Assembly (NCBI GenBank): GCA_902541285.1
Contig: CACBQD010000003.1
Span: forward strand, 1 to 64,000
Origin: an uncultured Pelagibacteraceae bacterium
GTDB taxonomy: Bacteria > Pseudomonadota > Alphaproteobacteria > Pelagibacterales > Pelagibacteraceae
Length of the DNA stretch: 64,000 nt
Direction of reading: 5' to 3'
Shown piece by piece: positions 1 to 9,157 of the stretch. The translations under genes and the position numbers were made by a program. The notes below the pieces were generated by a model that was not told the origin of the DNA, did not search any database, and was given only the letters and a program-made list of their open reading frames with translations. Each line of letters starts with the position of its first letter. The first letter of the stretch is position 1.

Positions 1-799
1 AATATTCTCAGATATTTTAATGATACCATATGGTATGGGCCAGCCAGTTGAGTTTAAAAAAAATTTTGGTCCAAGTCTAGGAGCTCTTGAATTAAATAAA
101 CTCACAAATGTAAGTGAGAAAGATCTAACAGATAAACTATCTCCTATTTACAAATTATTGTCTAATCTTAAAAATAGTAATGACCTCAAAAACAGAGATT
201 TAATAGGATTTGTAGGAGCCCCATGGACACTTTTAGTATATATGGTTAACAAAGTTTCACCTAAGAATGGGCTGTCCCAAGAATTTTTTAAAGACGAAGT
301 TATAATTGATGAAATTTTAAGTTTGTTGGATAAATTTATTAAAATTCACATTGAAAACCAAATAAAAGCTGGTGCTACAATAATTCAAATATTTGATAGT
401 TGGGCTGGTTTAATAAAGAATGATTTTGATAAATTTTTATACAATCCAACTATATCTCTTGTTAACCATGTAAAAAATTTAGGTGTGCCTGTTATATGTT
501 TCCCTAGAGGAATCACTGATTATATTAAATTCACCAAAATTGTTAAGCCTAGCATGATAAATATTGATTATAATGTAGACCCTATAAATTTAATTAAATC
601 TTTGGATGTACCAGTACAAGGAGGCTTGGACCCCAAAATCCTTTTATCTGATAAAGAAAACTTAAAAAAACAAATTAAGAAATATCTGAATATATTTAAA
701 GATCACCCTTATGTTTTCAACTTGGGTCATGGTATTCTACCTGAAACTGAAGTTGATATGGTTTATGAACTTGTAGAAACAGTGAGAAATTATAAATGA
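1..799 (+). CDS. hemE: Uroporphyrinogen decarboxylase, 5' end cut by window edge
   Basis: Converts uroporphyrinogen III to coproporphyrinogen III by four decarboxylations, a cytosolic step of heme synthesis. The reading frame is open back to base 2 and encodes an FSDIL segment before the first visible ATG at 20, so that ATG is internal and roughly 80 N-terminal residues lie outside the window. Family signatures are visible: GAPWTLLVYM, FDSWAG, CFPRG, GGLDP and the C-terminal LGHGILPETE. The stop overlaps the start of hemH by 4 bp (ATGA), which suggests translational coupling in a hemE-hemH-hemJ operon. In several alphaproteobacteria hemE borders the replication origin, so the missing upstream flank would be worth seeing. 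Confidence 0.96.
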   Translation, partial: IFSDILMIPYGMGQPVEFKKNFGPSLGALELNKLTNVSEKDLTDKLSPIYKLLSNLKNSNDLKNRDLIGFVGAPWTLLVYMVNKVSPKNGLSQEFFKDEVIIDEILSLLDKFIKIHIENQIKAGATIIQIFDSWAGLIKNDFDKFLYNPTISLVNHVKNLGVPVICFPRGITDYIKFTKIVKPSMINIDYNVDPINLIKSLDVPVQGGLDPKILLSDKENLKKQIKKYLNIFKDHPYVFNLGHGILPETEVDMVYELVETVRNYK

Positions 800-1791
800 A
801 ACAAGAACACCCACAAATAAATTTTGGGAAAACCGGAGTATTATTGATCAATTTAGGAACTCCCGACTCTACTAATTGGTTTGATATAAGAAAGTATTTA
901 AAGGAATTTTTATCTGACAGAAGAGTAATCGAAGTAAACCCAATTATTTGGCAAATAATTCTTAATCTTTTTATTCTTACGTTTAGACCTTCCAAAACAG
1001 CTAAAGCATATAAAAAAATTTGGATTAAAGATAAAAATATGTCCCCGTTACTTTATTATACGATGAAACAAACTGAAAAGACTTCTAACTATCTCAAAAA
1101 TGAAAATTTAATTATAGATTTTGCAATGAGATATGGAAATCCAAGTATTAAAAGTAAAATAAAAAAACTTCATTCACAAGGATGCGAAAATTTAGTAATT
1201 TTACCTCTGTACCCTCAATATGCTGCGGCCACTACAGCCACAGTTTGCGATGAAGTTTATAGAACACTCATGAACATGAGGTGGCAGCCTTCCTTACAAA
1301 TAATACCACATTATGAATCTAATCCTTTGTACATAGAGGCATTGGTAAAATCTATAAATAAAAAAATCAGTGAAATTGATTGGAAACCAGATTTGATATT
1401 GGCTTCTTATCATGGAATACCGAAAAAATATTTTGATAAAGGCGATCCATACCATTGTTATTGTCATAAAACGACAAGGCTAATTAATGAAAAGCTAAAC
1501 TCAATTGAAATTATAACGACATTTCAGTCAAGGTTTGGACCACAGGAATGGTTACAACCTTATACAGACAAAACTTTAGAAGAGCTCCCAAAAGAAGGAA
1601 AAAAAAATGTCCTGACTATATGTCCTGGTTTTTCCTCTGATTGTGTAGAAACATTAGAAGAAATACTTATACAAGGCAAAGAGAGCTTTATGGAATCCGG
1701 TGGAGAAAATTTTGATATGGTTCCTTGCCTAAATGACAGTGATGATCATATTCTTTTGTTAAAAAATTTGATTGAAAAAAATATAGAATAA
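796..1791 (+). CDS. hemH: Ferrochelatase
   Basis: Inserts ferrous iron into protoporphyrin IX, the last step of heme synthesis, at the inner face of the cytoplasmic membrane. The 331-residue length is normal for the family. LLINLGTPDS lies near residues 16-25, the metal-binding histidine is in SYHGIPKKY (about residue 206), and the conserved acidic residue is in the CPGFSSDCVETLEE segment. The HCYCH cluster just after the active-site loop is typical of proteobacterial forms. The ATG start overlaps the hemE stop and the stop abuts hemJ, so the three heme genes appear co-transcribed. Confidence 0.96.
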   Translation: MKQEHPQINFGKTGVLLINLGTPDSTNWFDIRKYLKEFLSDRRVIEVNPIIWQIILNLFILTFRPSKTAKAYKKIWIKDKNMSPLLYYTMKQTEKTSNYLKNENLIIDFAMRYGNPSIKSKIKKLHSQGCENLVILPLYPQYAAATTATVCDEVYRTLMNMRWQPSLQIIPHYESNPLYIEALVKSINKKISEIDWKPDLILASYHGIPKKYFDKGDPYHCYCHKTTRLINEKLNSIEIITTFQSRFGPQEWLQPYTDKTLEELPKEGKKNVLTICPGFSSDCVETLEEILIQGKESFMESGGENFDMVPCLNDSDDHILLLKNLIEKNIE

Positions 1792-2225
1792 TGAATTTTT
1801 ACTTATTATTTAAGTCATTACATTTAATTTCTGTTATATCTTGGATGGCTGGACTTTTATATTTACCTAGAATCTTTGTTTATCATGCTGAAAATAGTTC
1901 GGAAAAAAAAACCTCAGAAATATTTAAGACAATGGAAAGAAAATTATTTTTTTACATTATGACCCCATCTATGATTTTGTCTTGGATTTTTGGTGTAATA
2001 TTAATTCACAGTATAGGATTTCAACAAATAGGACAAACTTGGATGGTGCTTAAAATAATTTTTGTAACTATATTAACACTTTATCATCTATATCTTGGTA
2101 AAATTCTTGCACAATTTAAAATAGATCAAAATTCACATAGTCACAAATTCTACAGACTAATTAATGAAATACCGACTTTATTACTTATTTTGATAGTTTT
2201 TGTTGTTATTTTTAAGCCTTTATAG
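1791..2225 (+). CDS. hemJ: HemJ-type protoporphyrinogen oxidase
   Basis: Small integral membrane protein of the UPF0093/HemJ family, which oxidises protoporphyrinogen IX to protoporphyrin IX in bacteria lacking HemG or HemY. The 144 residues hold about four hydrophobic segments. Conserved histidines occur at KSLHLISVISWMAGL (near residue 11) and in the LYHLYLG segment (near residue 100), the likely heme ligands in this family. The ATG shares one base with the hemH stop (TAATG). Its place directly after ferrochelatase supports the heme assignment, although the two genes act in reverse order of the pathway. Confidence 0.88.
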   Translation: MNFYLLFKSLHLISVISWMAGLLYLPRIFVYHAENSSEKKTSEIFKTMERKLFFYIMTPSMILSWIFGVILIHSIGFQQIGQTWMVLKIIFVTILTLYHLYLGKILAQFKIDQNSHSHKFYRLINEIPTLLLILIVFVVIFKPL

Positions 2226-2283
2226 GGTTGAAATCTTCTTAACACATAACTATATTATAACTATCTTATAAAAATCTCCCAAT

Positions 2284-3555
2284 ATGAATATTCAAGAATT
2301 AAAAGAAAAAAGCTCAGAGCAGTTAATTAAAGAAGCTGAAAATTTAGGAATAGAAAATGCCAGCACTCTCAGAAGACAAGAGATCTATTTTGCTATTTTA
2401 AAAAAACTTGCAGAAAAAGGAGAAGAAATTACTGGAGGTGGGGTTCTTCAATTACTTCAAGATGGTTTTGGTTTTTTAAGAGCAATGGAATCCAATTACT
2501 TGCCCGGAGCAGATGATATATATGTAAGCCCAAATCAAATAAGACGATTTGGATTAAGGACCGGTGATACCGTTGAGGGACCAATAAGAGCACCAAAAGA
2601 GGGAGAAAGATATTTTGCATTATTGCAGGTTAGCAAAATTAATTTTGAAGAAACCGAAAAATTTAAACACAAGATCGCTTTTGATAACCTAACTCCACTT
2701 TACCCTAACAAACAGCTAGTGATGGAAGTTGAAGCTGTTAAGGTAGATAAAAAAGTAGACTTAACCCCGAGATTGATTGATTTGGTTAGCCCAATAGGAA
2801 AGGGACAAAGGTCACTAATCATTTCACCGCCTAAAGCAGGGAAAACGATGATTTTACAAAGTATAGCAAACTCAATAACAGCAAATCACCCAGAGTGTTA
2901 TTTGATGGTCTTACTAATCGATGAAAGGCCCGAGGAAGTAACAGATATGCAAAGAACTGTTAAAGGAGAGGTTATAAGTTCAACATTTGATGAACCTGCA
3001 CAGCGACATGTTGCAGTTGCTGAAATGGTTATAGAGAAAGCTAAACGATTAACAGAGCATAAAAAAGATGTAGTAATCCTTCTAGACTCAATAACAAGAT
3101 TAGGTAGAGCTTACAACGCAGTTGTTCCTAGCTCAGGAAAAGTATTGACTGGCGGAGTTGACGCAAACGCATTACAAAGACCAAAGCGTTTTTTTGGTGC
3201 CGCAAGAAATATTGAAGAAGGGGGATCATTAACTATTATAGCGACTGCTCTTATAGATACGGGTAGCAGAATGGATGAAGTAATATTTGAAGAATTTAAA
3301 GGAACAGGTAACAGTGAGACTATATTAGATAGAAAAATTTCAGAAAAAAGAATATTCCCAGCTATAGATATAACTAAATCAGGAACCAGAAGAGAGGAAT
3401 TAATTTTTGATAAAAATGATCTTCAAAAAATGAATGTGCTAAGAAGAATTATTGCCCCTATGGGATCTATGGATGCAATTGAGTTTATAAATTCCAAATT
3501 GAAAGAAACAAAAAATAATTCTGATTTTTTTAATTCAATGAATAAGCCCTCGTAA
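2284..3555 (+). CDS. rho: Transcription termination factor Rho
   Basis: Hexameric RNA-dependent ATPase that terminates transcription of untranslated RNA. The 423 residues show the N-terminal Rho_N helical part (about 1-45), the cold-shock-like RNA-binding fold ([15 protein letters not shown], about 60-75), the Walker A loop [10 protein letters not shown] (about 181-190), the Walker [17 protein letters not shown] and the secondary RNA-binding Q/R loops further on. It lies 58 bp downstream of hemJ, so it may have its own promoter or be read through from the heme genes. Its stop lies 2 bp from the stop of the convergent sulfotransferase gene. Confidence 0.97.
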   Translation: MNIQELKEKSSEQLIKEAENLGIENASTLRRQEIYFAILKKLAEKGEEITGGGVLQLLQDGFGFLRAMESNYLPGADDIYVSPNQIRRFGLRTGDTVEGPIRAPKEGERYFALLQVSKINFEETEKFKHKIAFDNLTPLYPNKQLVMEVEAVKVDKKVDLTPRLIDLVSPIGKGQRSLIISPPKAGKTMILQSIANSITANHPECYLMVLLIDERPEEVTDMQRTVKGEVISSTFDEPAQRHVAVAEMVIEKAKRLTEHKKDVVILLDSITRLGRAYNAVVPSSGKVLTGGVDANALQRPKRFFGAARNIEEGGSLTIIATALIDTGSRMDEVIFEEFKGTGNSETILDRKISEKRIFPAIDITKSGTRREELIFDKNDLQKMNVLRRIIAPMGSMDAIEFINSKLKETKNNSDFFNSMNKPS

Positions 3556-3557
3556 AA

Positions 3558-4397
3558 TTAAAGATACCCAAGCTCCTCCATTTCTTTGCCAAATAACTCT
3601 TCAATAGATTCAATTGTTTTATTACTTAATAATTTTTTATAGTCGTTATTTCTTCCTAGATTAAAAAATGACCTTGTTTTACCATCATCTGATGAATAAA
3701 TAGCTTCATCGAAACCTTCTTTTTCTTCCTTTTTCTTTAACAGATCAAATTCAGTTGTTTTGATTGATTTCTTAAGCTTTTCAAAGTTAATTTCATCATT
3801 TTTTTTCATTATTTTATTTGTGAATTTAAGAATTTTCAAAAAAGTATTCTCAATATCATTTTCTAGGTCTTCATATTTAATAAGAATTTTATTTATATTT
3901 CTAGTTATTTTCCAAGACTTATAGTTTTTGTCCCAAGAACTAATAAATGAATAAGTTGCATAATTATCTTTATCATTTCGATCTCTTAAGTTTCTATGTA
4001 CATTATTCATCATTTTAAGTGCATCCTCCTCATTAATTGAAAAATGATTCATCAAAGAGGTAATTACATTTCTTGGGTCTCTTACAATATTTATTGCCCC
4101 CAATGTATAATCTGGAGTAGTGAAATTATTACCTTTGTAAGCACCATATACATTATGTGTTTTTAAAAAATAAACCTTTTTTGTTTCCCTAATTTTTTTT
4201 TGAACAGGTAGCCAACTTGCTGAAGCCTCTTCAACAGTATTAATTCTATTAGGAAAAAAGTATGGACTTGGGAATTGTCTTATATTTTTTAAAAGATCAA
4301 AATTAAATTCTCCATCTTTAGAAAAATAATATGCTGATAGCAGTGATCTAACCCAAGTGTTTCCACATTTCGGGTAAGATGCGATCCAAATTATCAT
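3558..4397 (-). CDS. Sulfotransferase-domain protein
   Basis: Predicted cytosolic enzyme transferring sulfate from PAPS to an unknown acceptor. The start is the ATG at 4397, giving 279 residues that begin MIIWIASYPKCGNTWVRSLL. A longer upstream frame runs antisense through mnmE and is rejected. The PAPS 5'-phosphosulfate loop (YPKCGNTW, where families usually have S/T for C) is at residues 7-14, and the 3'-phosphate motif is IVRDPRNVITSLMNHF. The gene stands alone on the minus strand between rho and mnmE, which are usually adjacent or separated only by housekeeping genes, so it looks like a later insertion. Acceptor unknown; a carbohydrate, lipid or small molecule is possible. Confidence 0.85.
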   Translation of the reverse strand: MIIWIASYPKCGNTWVRSLLSAYYFSKDGEFNFDLLKNIRQFPSPYFFPNRINTVEEASASWLPVQKKIRETKKVYFLKTHNVYGAYKGNNFTTPDYTLGAINIVRDPRNVITSLMNHFSINEEDALKMMNNVHRNLRDRNDKDNYATYSFISSWDKNYKSWKITRNINKILIKYEDLENDIENTFLKILKFTNKIMKKNDEINFEKLKKSIKTTEFDLLKKKEEKEGFDEAIYSSDDGKTRSFFNLGRNNDYKKLLSNKTIESIEELFGKEMEELGYL

Positions 4398-4443
4398 AGA
4401 AAAATTTATATATTTAAATGTAATACTAGCTATAATTAATTTA

Positions 4444-5775
4444 ATGACAATATATGCTCTATCCTCCGGACCAGGTATTGCTGGAATTTCTGTGATAAGA
4501 GTTTCTGGCTCAAAAACAAGGGACGTTATTATTAATTTAACCCAGCAAGAAGCGCCAGAGCCAAGAGTTGCAACATTGAGAAAATTCAATAAAATCAACA
4601 ATAACGAGCTTATAGATGAGGGAATATTAATATGGTTTCCTGGCCCAAATAGCTACACGGGTGAGGATATGGCTGAATTTCATGTTCATGGTAGCAAAGC
4701 AGTTGTAGATTCTATCCAAGCTACACTCTCAAAAATAGATGGCTGCAGATTAGCAGATCCAGGTGAATTTACAAAGATAGCTTTCCAAAACGGCAAAATA
4801 AATCTTATAAAAGCTGAAAGTATTTCTGACTTAATATCATCTGAAACAGAAATTCAAAGACAGCAAGCTATCAAAATTATGTCTGGAAAAAGTTCAGAAA
4901 AATTTAACTCTTTAAGATCAAAATTAATAAAAATATTATCTAATGTTGAAGCAAAAATTGATTTTCCAGAGGATGATTTACCTAATGATATTTTAGAAAA
5001 TATTCATACAGAAACTGATAATATAAGAAATGAAATAGAAAAAATATTAAATGACCAAAGAGTAGGAGAAAGAATTAGGGAGGGTTTTAAAATTGCAATT
5101 ATTGGCCCAACTAATGCAGGCAAGTCTTCACTCTTAAATTATTTATCAAGAAGAGACATCGCAATAGTTTCAGAAATTGCAGGAACTACAAGAGATGTTA
5201 TTGAGGCTCATTTAAATTTAGACGGTTACCCAGTTATAATTTCTGATACCGCTGGAATAAGAAATTCAAAAGATGAAATTGAAAAAAAAGGAATTAAATT
5301 GGCTTTGGAAAAGGCCGAAAATGCTGATTTAAACATAATTGTTTTAGAGCCCAAAAACGTTGATTTTACTTATTTTTTTAAAGAAATTGTAATAAAAGAT
5401 GCAATTTTGGTGGTAAATAAATCAGATTTAGCCGTTAATGAAATTAGTGAGGAAATTAAAAAATATAACCCAATATTTATATCAGTAAAGGAAGAAAAAA
5501 ATTTAGATAAACTCATAAACCTTATTAAAGAAAGTTTAAAAAATAAATTCCTTTCATCCAAAGATATTTACATCACAAGAGAAAGACACAGATCTAATCT
5601 TGAAAATTGTGTTGAACATTTAAAAAATTTTCAAGAAAAAAAATCCAAGCAAGATTTTGATAAAGGAGCTGAAGATTTAAGATTGGCTGTAAGATGCCTT
5701 GGGATGATAGTAGGTAAAGTTGATGTTGAGGAAGTGTTAGGATCAATTTTCAATGATTTTTGTATAGGTAAATAA
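4444..5775 (+). CDS. mnmE: tRNA modification GTPase MnmE
   Basis: With MnmG it installs the carboxymethylaminomethyl group on wobble uridine 34 of certain tRNAs, using GTP and a folate one-carbon donor. At 443 residues it has the N-terminal folate-binding domain (SGPGIAGISVIRVSG, FPGPNSYTGED), the helical domain, an inserted GTPase domain with GPTNAGKSSL (about residue 220), DTAGIR and NKSD, and the C-terminal FCIGK (CxGK) that carries the catalytic Cys. The start is 46 bp from the divergent sulfotransferase start. mnmG follows after 76 bp. Confidence 0.97.
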   Translation: MTIYALSSGPGIAGISVIRVSGSKTRDVIINLTQQEAPEPRVATLRKFNKINNNELIDEGILIWFPGPNSYTGEDMAEFHVHGSKAVVDSIQATLSKIDGCRLADPGEFTKIAFQNGKINLIKAESISDLISSETEIQRQQAIKIMSGKSSEKFNSLRSKLIKILSNVEAKIDFPEDDLPNDILENIHTETDNIRNEIEKILNDQRVGERIREGFKIAIIGPTNAGKSSLLNYLSRRDIAIVSEIAGTTRDVIEAHLNLDGYPVIISDTAGIRNSKDEIEKKGIKLALEKAENADLNIIVLEPKNVDFTYFFKEIVIKDAILVVNKSDLAVNEISEEIKKYNPIFISVKEEKNLDKLINLIKESLKNKFLSSKDIYITRERHRSNLENCVEHLKNFQEKKSKQDFDKGAEDLRLAVRCLGMIVGKVDVEEVLGSIFNDFCIGK

Positions 5776-5851
5776 TCGTTGATAATTAACACTTTTTTAA
5801 TAATTTTTAGTGTTTCCTTGTAAATTTTAAGATCAATAATAAATTACTACT

Positions 5852-7723
5852 ATGAAAAATGAGTTATCTTTTGATGTAGTTGTAATAGGTGGAGGTCATG
5901 CTGGATGTGAAGCTGCAACAGCATCTGCAAGGTTAGGTGTTAATACAGCACTATTTACTCATAGTTTTGATACTATTGGAGAGATGTCATGTAATCCTGC
6001 AATTGGAGGACTGGGTAAAGGACATTTGGTAAGAGAAATAGATGCCTTAGATGGAGTTATGGGTGAAGTAGCAGACAAATCTGGTATCCAATTTAGACTA
6101 TTAAATAGAAGCAGAGGACCAGCTGTTAGAGGACCAAGAACTCAAAGCGACAGGTCATTATATAAAAAATTTATGCAACAAAAACTTGCAAACTATTGTA
6201 ATTTAAGCATTTTTTCAGATCCTGTAATTAAGTTTATATTTAAAAATAATAATATAAATGGATTTATTACGCAATCTGGTAAAGAAATAAAATCTTCTAA
6301 GATAATTCTAACAACGGGAACATTCTTAAATGGTTTAATACATATTGGTGATAATAAAACTCCCGCTGGAAGATTTAATGAAAGACCATCAACAGGTTTA
6401 AGTGAGCAGTTAAAAAAGTATAATTTTAAAATAGGAAGATTGAAAACTGGGACACCTCCAAGGCTTGATGCTCGCACAATAAATTTTAAAAACTTAGAAG
6501 AGCAACATGCAGATGATGATCCATATTTTTTTTCATTCCTAACAAAAAAAAATCTTAACAAACAAATTTCATGCCGAATGACATATACTAATGAAGCCGT
6601 TCATAAAATAATTTCTAAAAATCTAAAAAGAAGTGCAATGTATTCAGGAAGTATAAATGGTATAGGTCCACGATATTGTCCATCAATTGAGGACAAGATA
6701 AAAAAATTTGCAGATAAGCAAAGACATCAAATTTTTTTAGAGCCAGAGGGATTGAATGATAACACAATATATCCAAATGGAATTTCTACATCTTTGCCTG
6801 AAGATATACAGCAAGAAATATGTAGTAAAATCAATGGTTTAGAGAATGTAAAAATATTAAGGCCTGGATATGCTATAGAGTATGATTTTGTAGATCCAAG
6901 GGAGCTTTTTATAACACTAGAGACAAAAAAAATAAAAAATCTCTTCCTTGCTGGGCAAATTAATGGAACAACTGGCTATGAAGAGGCAGCAGCCCAAGGT
7001 TTGATTGCAGGAGCAAATGCAGCTCTTGCTGTAAAAGGACAAGAGCCTTTTATTTTAGATAGATCTGAAGCATATATAGGTGTTATGATAGATGATCTCA
7101 TAACTAAAGGTGTTGCAGAACCATATAGAATGTTTACATCGAGAGCAGAATATAGACTTTCTCTGAGGTCAGACAATGCAGATATTAGATTAACAGAAAA
7201 AGGTATAAACATTGGTCTCGTCTTAATTGAAAGAATGAAGAAGTTTCGTGATAAAAACAATGAATTATCTAACATTAGAGCTAAAATGGAAAAATTAATG
7301 ATTACACCATCAAAAATTGCAAAATTTGGAGTAAAAATCGCTAAAGACGGCATTAGCCGGACAGCTCATCAAGTATTAGGTCAGAAATCAGTAAATATGA
7401 GAAAAATTAGGGAAATATGGCCAGAAATCAAATATGTTTCACGTGAAATTGACGAACAATTAGAAATAAACTCCCATTATAAGGGTTATTTGAAAAAACA
7501 AAATGCAGACATATTAGCATTTAAAAGAGATGAAAACTTAATTATACCAGAAAACATTAATTACGATAGTTTTTCAGGACTTTCAAATGAGGTTAAGTCT
7601 AAATTCAAGAAAATTAAACCTAAAACGATGGGTCAAGCTTTAAGAATAGATGGAATTACACCAGCTGCTGTATATATTTTGTTGTCTCATCTTAAAAGAA
7701 AGTCTATTAAGCATATAGCTTGA
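5852..7723 (+). CDS. mnmG: tRNA uridine-5-carboxymethylaminomethyl(34) synthesis enzyme MnmG
   Basis: FAD- and NADH-dependent partner of MnmE in wobble-uridine modification. The 623-residue product opens with the FAD-binding [10 protein letters not shown] (about 13-22) and [23 protein letters not shown], and carries the [17 protein letters not shown] signature (about 375-391) and the [10 protein letters not shown] segment. The C-terminal MnmE-interacting domain follows. A near-perfect parS-type sequence (7435-7450) lies inside this domain, encoding YVSREI. The stop codon overlaps the TTG start of rsmG by 4 bp. Confidence 0.97.
   Translation: MKNELSFDVVVIGGGHAGCEAATASARLGVNTALFTHSFDTIGEMSCNPAIGGLGKGHLVREIDALDGVMGEVADKSGIQFRLLNRSRGPAVRGPRTQSDRSLYKKFMQQKLANYCNLSIFSDPVIKFIFKNNNINGFITQSGKEIKSSKIILTTGTFLNGLIHIGDNKTPAGRFNERPSTGLSEQLKKYNFKIGRLKTGTPPRLDARTINFKNLEEQHADDDPYFFSFLTKKNLNKQISCRMTYTNEAVHKIISKNLKRSAMYSGSINGIGPRYCPSIEDKIKKFADKQRHQIFLEPEGLNDNTIYPNGISTSLPEDIQQEICSKINGLENVKILRPGYAIEYDFVDPRELFITLETKKIKNLFLAGQINGTTGYEEAAAQGLIAGANAALAVKGQEPFILDRSEAYIGVMIDDLITKGVAEPYRMFTSRAEYRLSLRSDNADIRLTEKGINIGLVLIERMKKFRDKNNELSNIRAKMEKLMITPSKIAKFGVKIAKDGISRTAHQVLGQKSVNMRKIREIWPEIKYVSREIDEQLEINSHYKGYLKKQNADILAFKRDENLIIPENINYDSFSGLSNEVKSKFKKIKPKTMGQALRIDGITPAAVYILLSHLKRKSIKHIA
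7435..7450. promoter_or_regulatory. Second, degenerate parS-like site in mnmG
   Basis: The bases read TGTTTCACGTGAAATT, matching 14 of 16 positions of the widespread parS consensus TGTTTCACGTGAAACA; the inner 12-base palindrome TTTCACGTGAAA is intact. It lies 332 bp upstream of the perfect copy in rsmG and about 0.9 kb upstream of parA. It encodes part of YVSREI in mnmG. Binding by ParB is inferred, not shown. Confidence 0.7.
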
Positions 7724-8364
7724 TTGATTCGAATATTTTAAATATTGATAAAATTTCATTCTCAAATGTTTCACGTGAAACATTGAGAGAGCTAAATGAT
7801 TATTCAAAAGAGATAATTTTAAGAAATAGATCTATCAATTTAATTAGTAAAAACTCAGAAAAATCAATAAATATAAGGCATATTAAAGATAGTGCACAAA
7901 CCATTGATTTTATTGATAAAAAAGACATAGAAATCTGTACTGACCTTGGATCTGGAGCTGGTTTACCTGGTATAGTTTTAGGAATTTTGATGAAATCAAA
8001 AAAACCAATATTTAAACTAATTTTTTACGAAAAGAGCTACCACAAAAGCATGTTCTTAAAACAAATGACTAAAAAATTTAATTTAAATTCTGAAATTCAT
8101 CAGAAAAATATTTTTAACGAAAAAAATTTAAAAACCGATGTAATTATTTCGAGAGCATTCAAACCTTTGCCTATAATATTTCAAATAGCAAAAACTAATT
8201 TTAAAAATTTTAAGTACATTATTGTTTTTTTAGGTAAGAGCGGAAAAAAAATTTTAAATGATGCTAATAAATTTTGGAAGTTTGACTATGAAGAAAAAAA
8301 AAGTTCAACAAATGACAACTCTCTTATTGTTAAAATTTCAAATCTTAGAAAAAAAAATGTATAA
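7720..8364 (+). CDS. rsmG: 16S rRNA (guanine-527-N7)-methyltransferase RsmG
   Basis: SAM-dependent methylation of G527 in 16S rRNA. From the TTG at 7720, which overlaps the mnmG stop, the product has 214 residues. The SAM motif [15 protein letters not shown] is near residues 74-88 and is followed by the family's [14 protein letters not shown]. The N-terminal [10 protein letters not shown] is encoded across a perfect parS site; VSRET at this position is common in alphaproteobacterial RsmG and appears to be kept partly because of parS. The start is TTG, with no better ATG before the conserved part. The 3' end overlaps parA by 8 bp. Confidence 0.93.
   Translation: MIDSNILNIDKISFSNVSRETLRELNDYSKEIILRNRSINLISKNSEKSINIRHIKDSAQTIDFIDKKDIEICTDLGSGAGLPGIVLGILMKSKKPIFKLIFYEKSYHKSMFLKQMTKKFNLNSEIHQKNIFNEKNLKTDVIISRAFKPLPIIFQIAKTNFKNFKYIIVFLGKSGKKILNDANKFWKFDYEEKKSSTNDNSLIVKISNLRKKNV
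7767..7782. promoter_or_regulatory. parS centromere site (perfect consensus)
   Basis: The 16 bases are TGTTTCACGTGAAACA, an exact palindrome identical to the conserved bacterial parS. The symmetry extends to 20 bases (7765-7784). It lies inside the 5' part of rsmG, 575 bp before parA. ParB would load here as a CTP-dependent clamp and spread, and ParA would then move the origin region. The adjacent parA-parB genes and the second copy in mnmG support a functional centromere cluster. Confidence 0.94.
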
Positions 8365-9157
8365 AAAAATAATTTCAATCATTAATCAAAAAGGTGGAGT
8401 TGGAAAGACGACTACTGTAATCAATTTAGCAGCGGGATTATCAATGAAGGGAAAAAAAGTTCTTGTGATAGATCTTGATCCCCAAGGAAATGCAACAACA
8501 GGTCTTGGATTGTCAAACAATACTGTTTCAGAGCGCACTATCTATAATGTTTTAATTGGAAAAAAAAAAATTTATGATGTAATCCAATCAACAAGTTTTG
8601 AAAATCTAAATTTAATAACATCAAACGTTGATTTGTCAGGTCTTGAGGTGGAAACTGCTGGTGATAATCGAAGAGCATTTAAACTAAAGGACGAATTAAG
8701 CCTGATTTTAAATGATTCTAGAGCACATTACGATTACATCTTAATAGACTGTCCTCCTTCACTCAGCCTTCTTACAATTATGGCATTAGTGGCGTCAGAC
8801 GCTTTAGTTGTCCCCCTGCAGACTGAATTTTTTGCTTTAGAAGGTCTTACCCAACTTATGAAGACGATTGAGAGGATTAAATCTAATTTAAACCCACACT
8901 TAGAGATTAGAGGCATCTTGTTAACTATGTTTGACAAAAGAAATAAATTATCGGGACAGGTTGAAATAGAAGCAAGAAACTATTTTAAAGAAAAAGTTTA
9001 TTCAACATCAGTTCCAAGAAATGTAAGACTATCCGAAGCCCCATCTCATGGTATACCTGTGCTTTTATATGATAAGATTTGTCCAGGCAGTAAAGCCTAT
9101 TTCAAATTTACAGATGAATTCTTAGAGCAAGACAAGCAAGTGGAGAGTGCTGCATGA
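8357..9157 (+). CDS. parA: Chromosome partitioning ATPase ParA
   Basis: Soj/ParA family ATPase that forms a gradient on the nucleoid and pulls ParB-parS complexes to opposite poles. The ATG at 8357 gives 266 residues starting [20 protein letters not shown], with the deviant Walker A at the usual N-terminal position; an upstream in-frame start would only add residues overlapping rsmG. Further family motifs are DLDPQGNATTG, the Walker B-type YILIDCPPSLSLL and LTMFDKRNKLSGQV. It overlaps rsmG by 8 bp and parB by 4 bp. Confidence 0.96.
   Translation: MYKKIISIINQKGGVGKTTTVINLAAGLSMKGKKVLVIDLDPQGNATTGLGLSNNTVSERTIYNVLIGKKKIYDVIQSTSFENLNLITSNVDLSGLEVETAGDNRRAFKLKDELSLILNDSRAHYDYILIDCPPSLSLLTIMALVASDALVVPLQTEFFALEGLTQLMKTIERIKSNLNPHLEIRGILLTMFDKRNKLSGQVEIEARNYFKEKVYSTSVPRNVRLSEAPSHGIPVLLYDKICPGSKAYFKFTDEFLEQDKQVESAA

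Noticed and set aside
4398-4601. N-terminal extension of the sulfotransferase into mnmE
   Set aside because: The extension is antisense to the conserved start of mnmE and its residues do not resemble the family; the ATG at 4397 directly precedes the PAPS loop.
5788-5814. AACACT...AGTGTT hairpin after mnmE as a terminator
   Set aside because: The 6-bp stem has a 15-base loop and no T-run follows; it more likely reflects A/T-rich chance pairing in the mnmE-mnmG spacer.
8258-8356. 33-codon upstream extension of parA
   Set aside because: It overlaps the 3' part of rsmG, and the ParA family starts a few residues before the Walker loop, as with the ATG at 8357.
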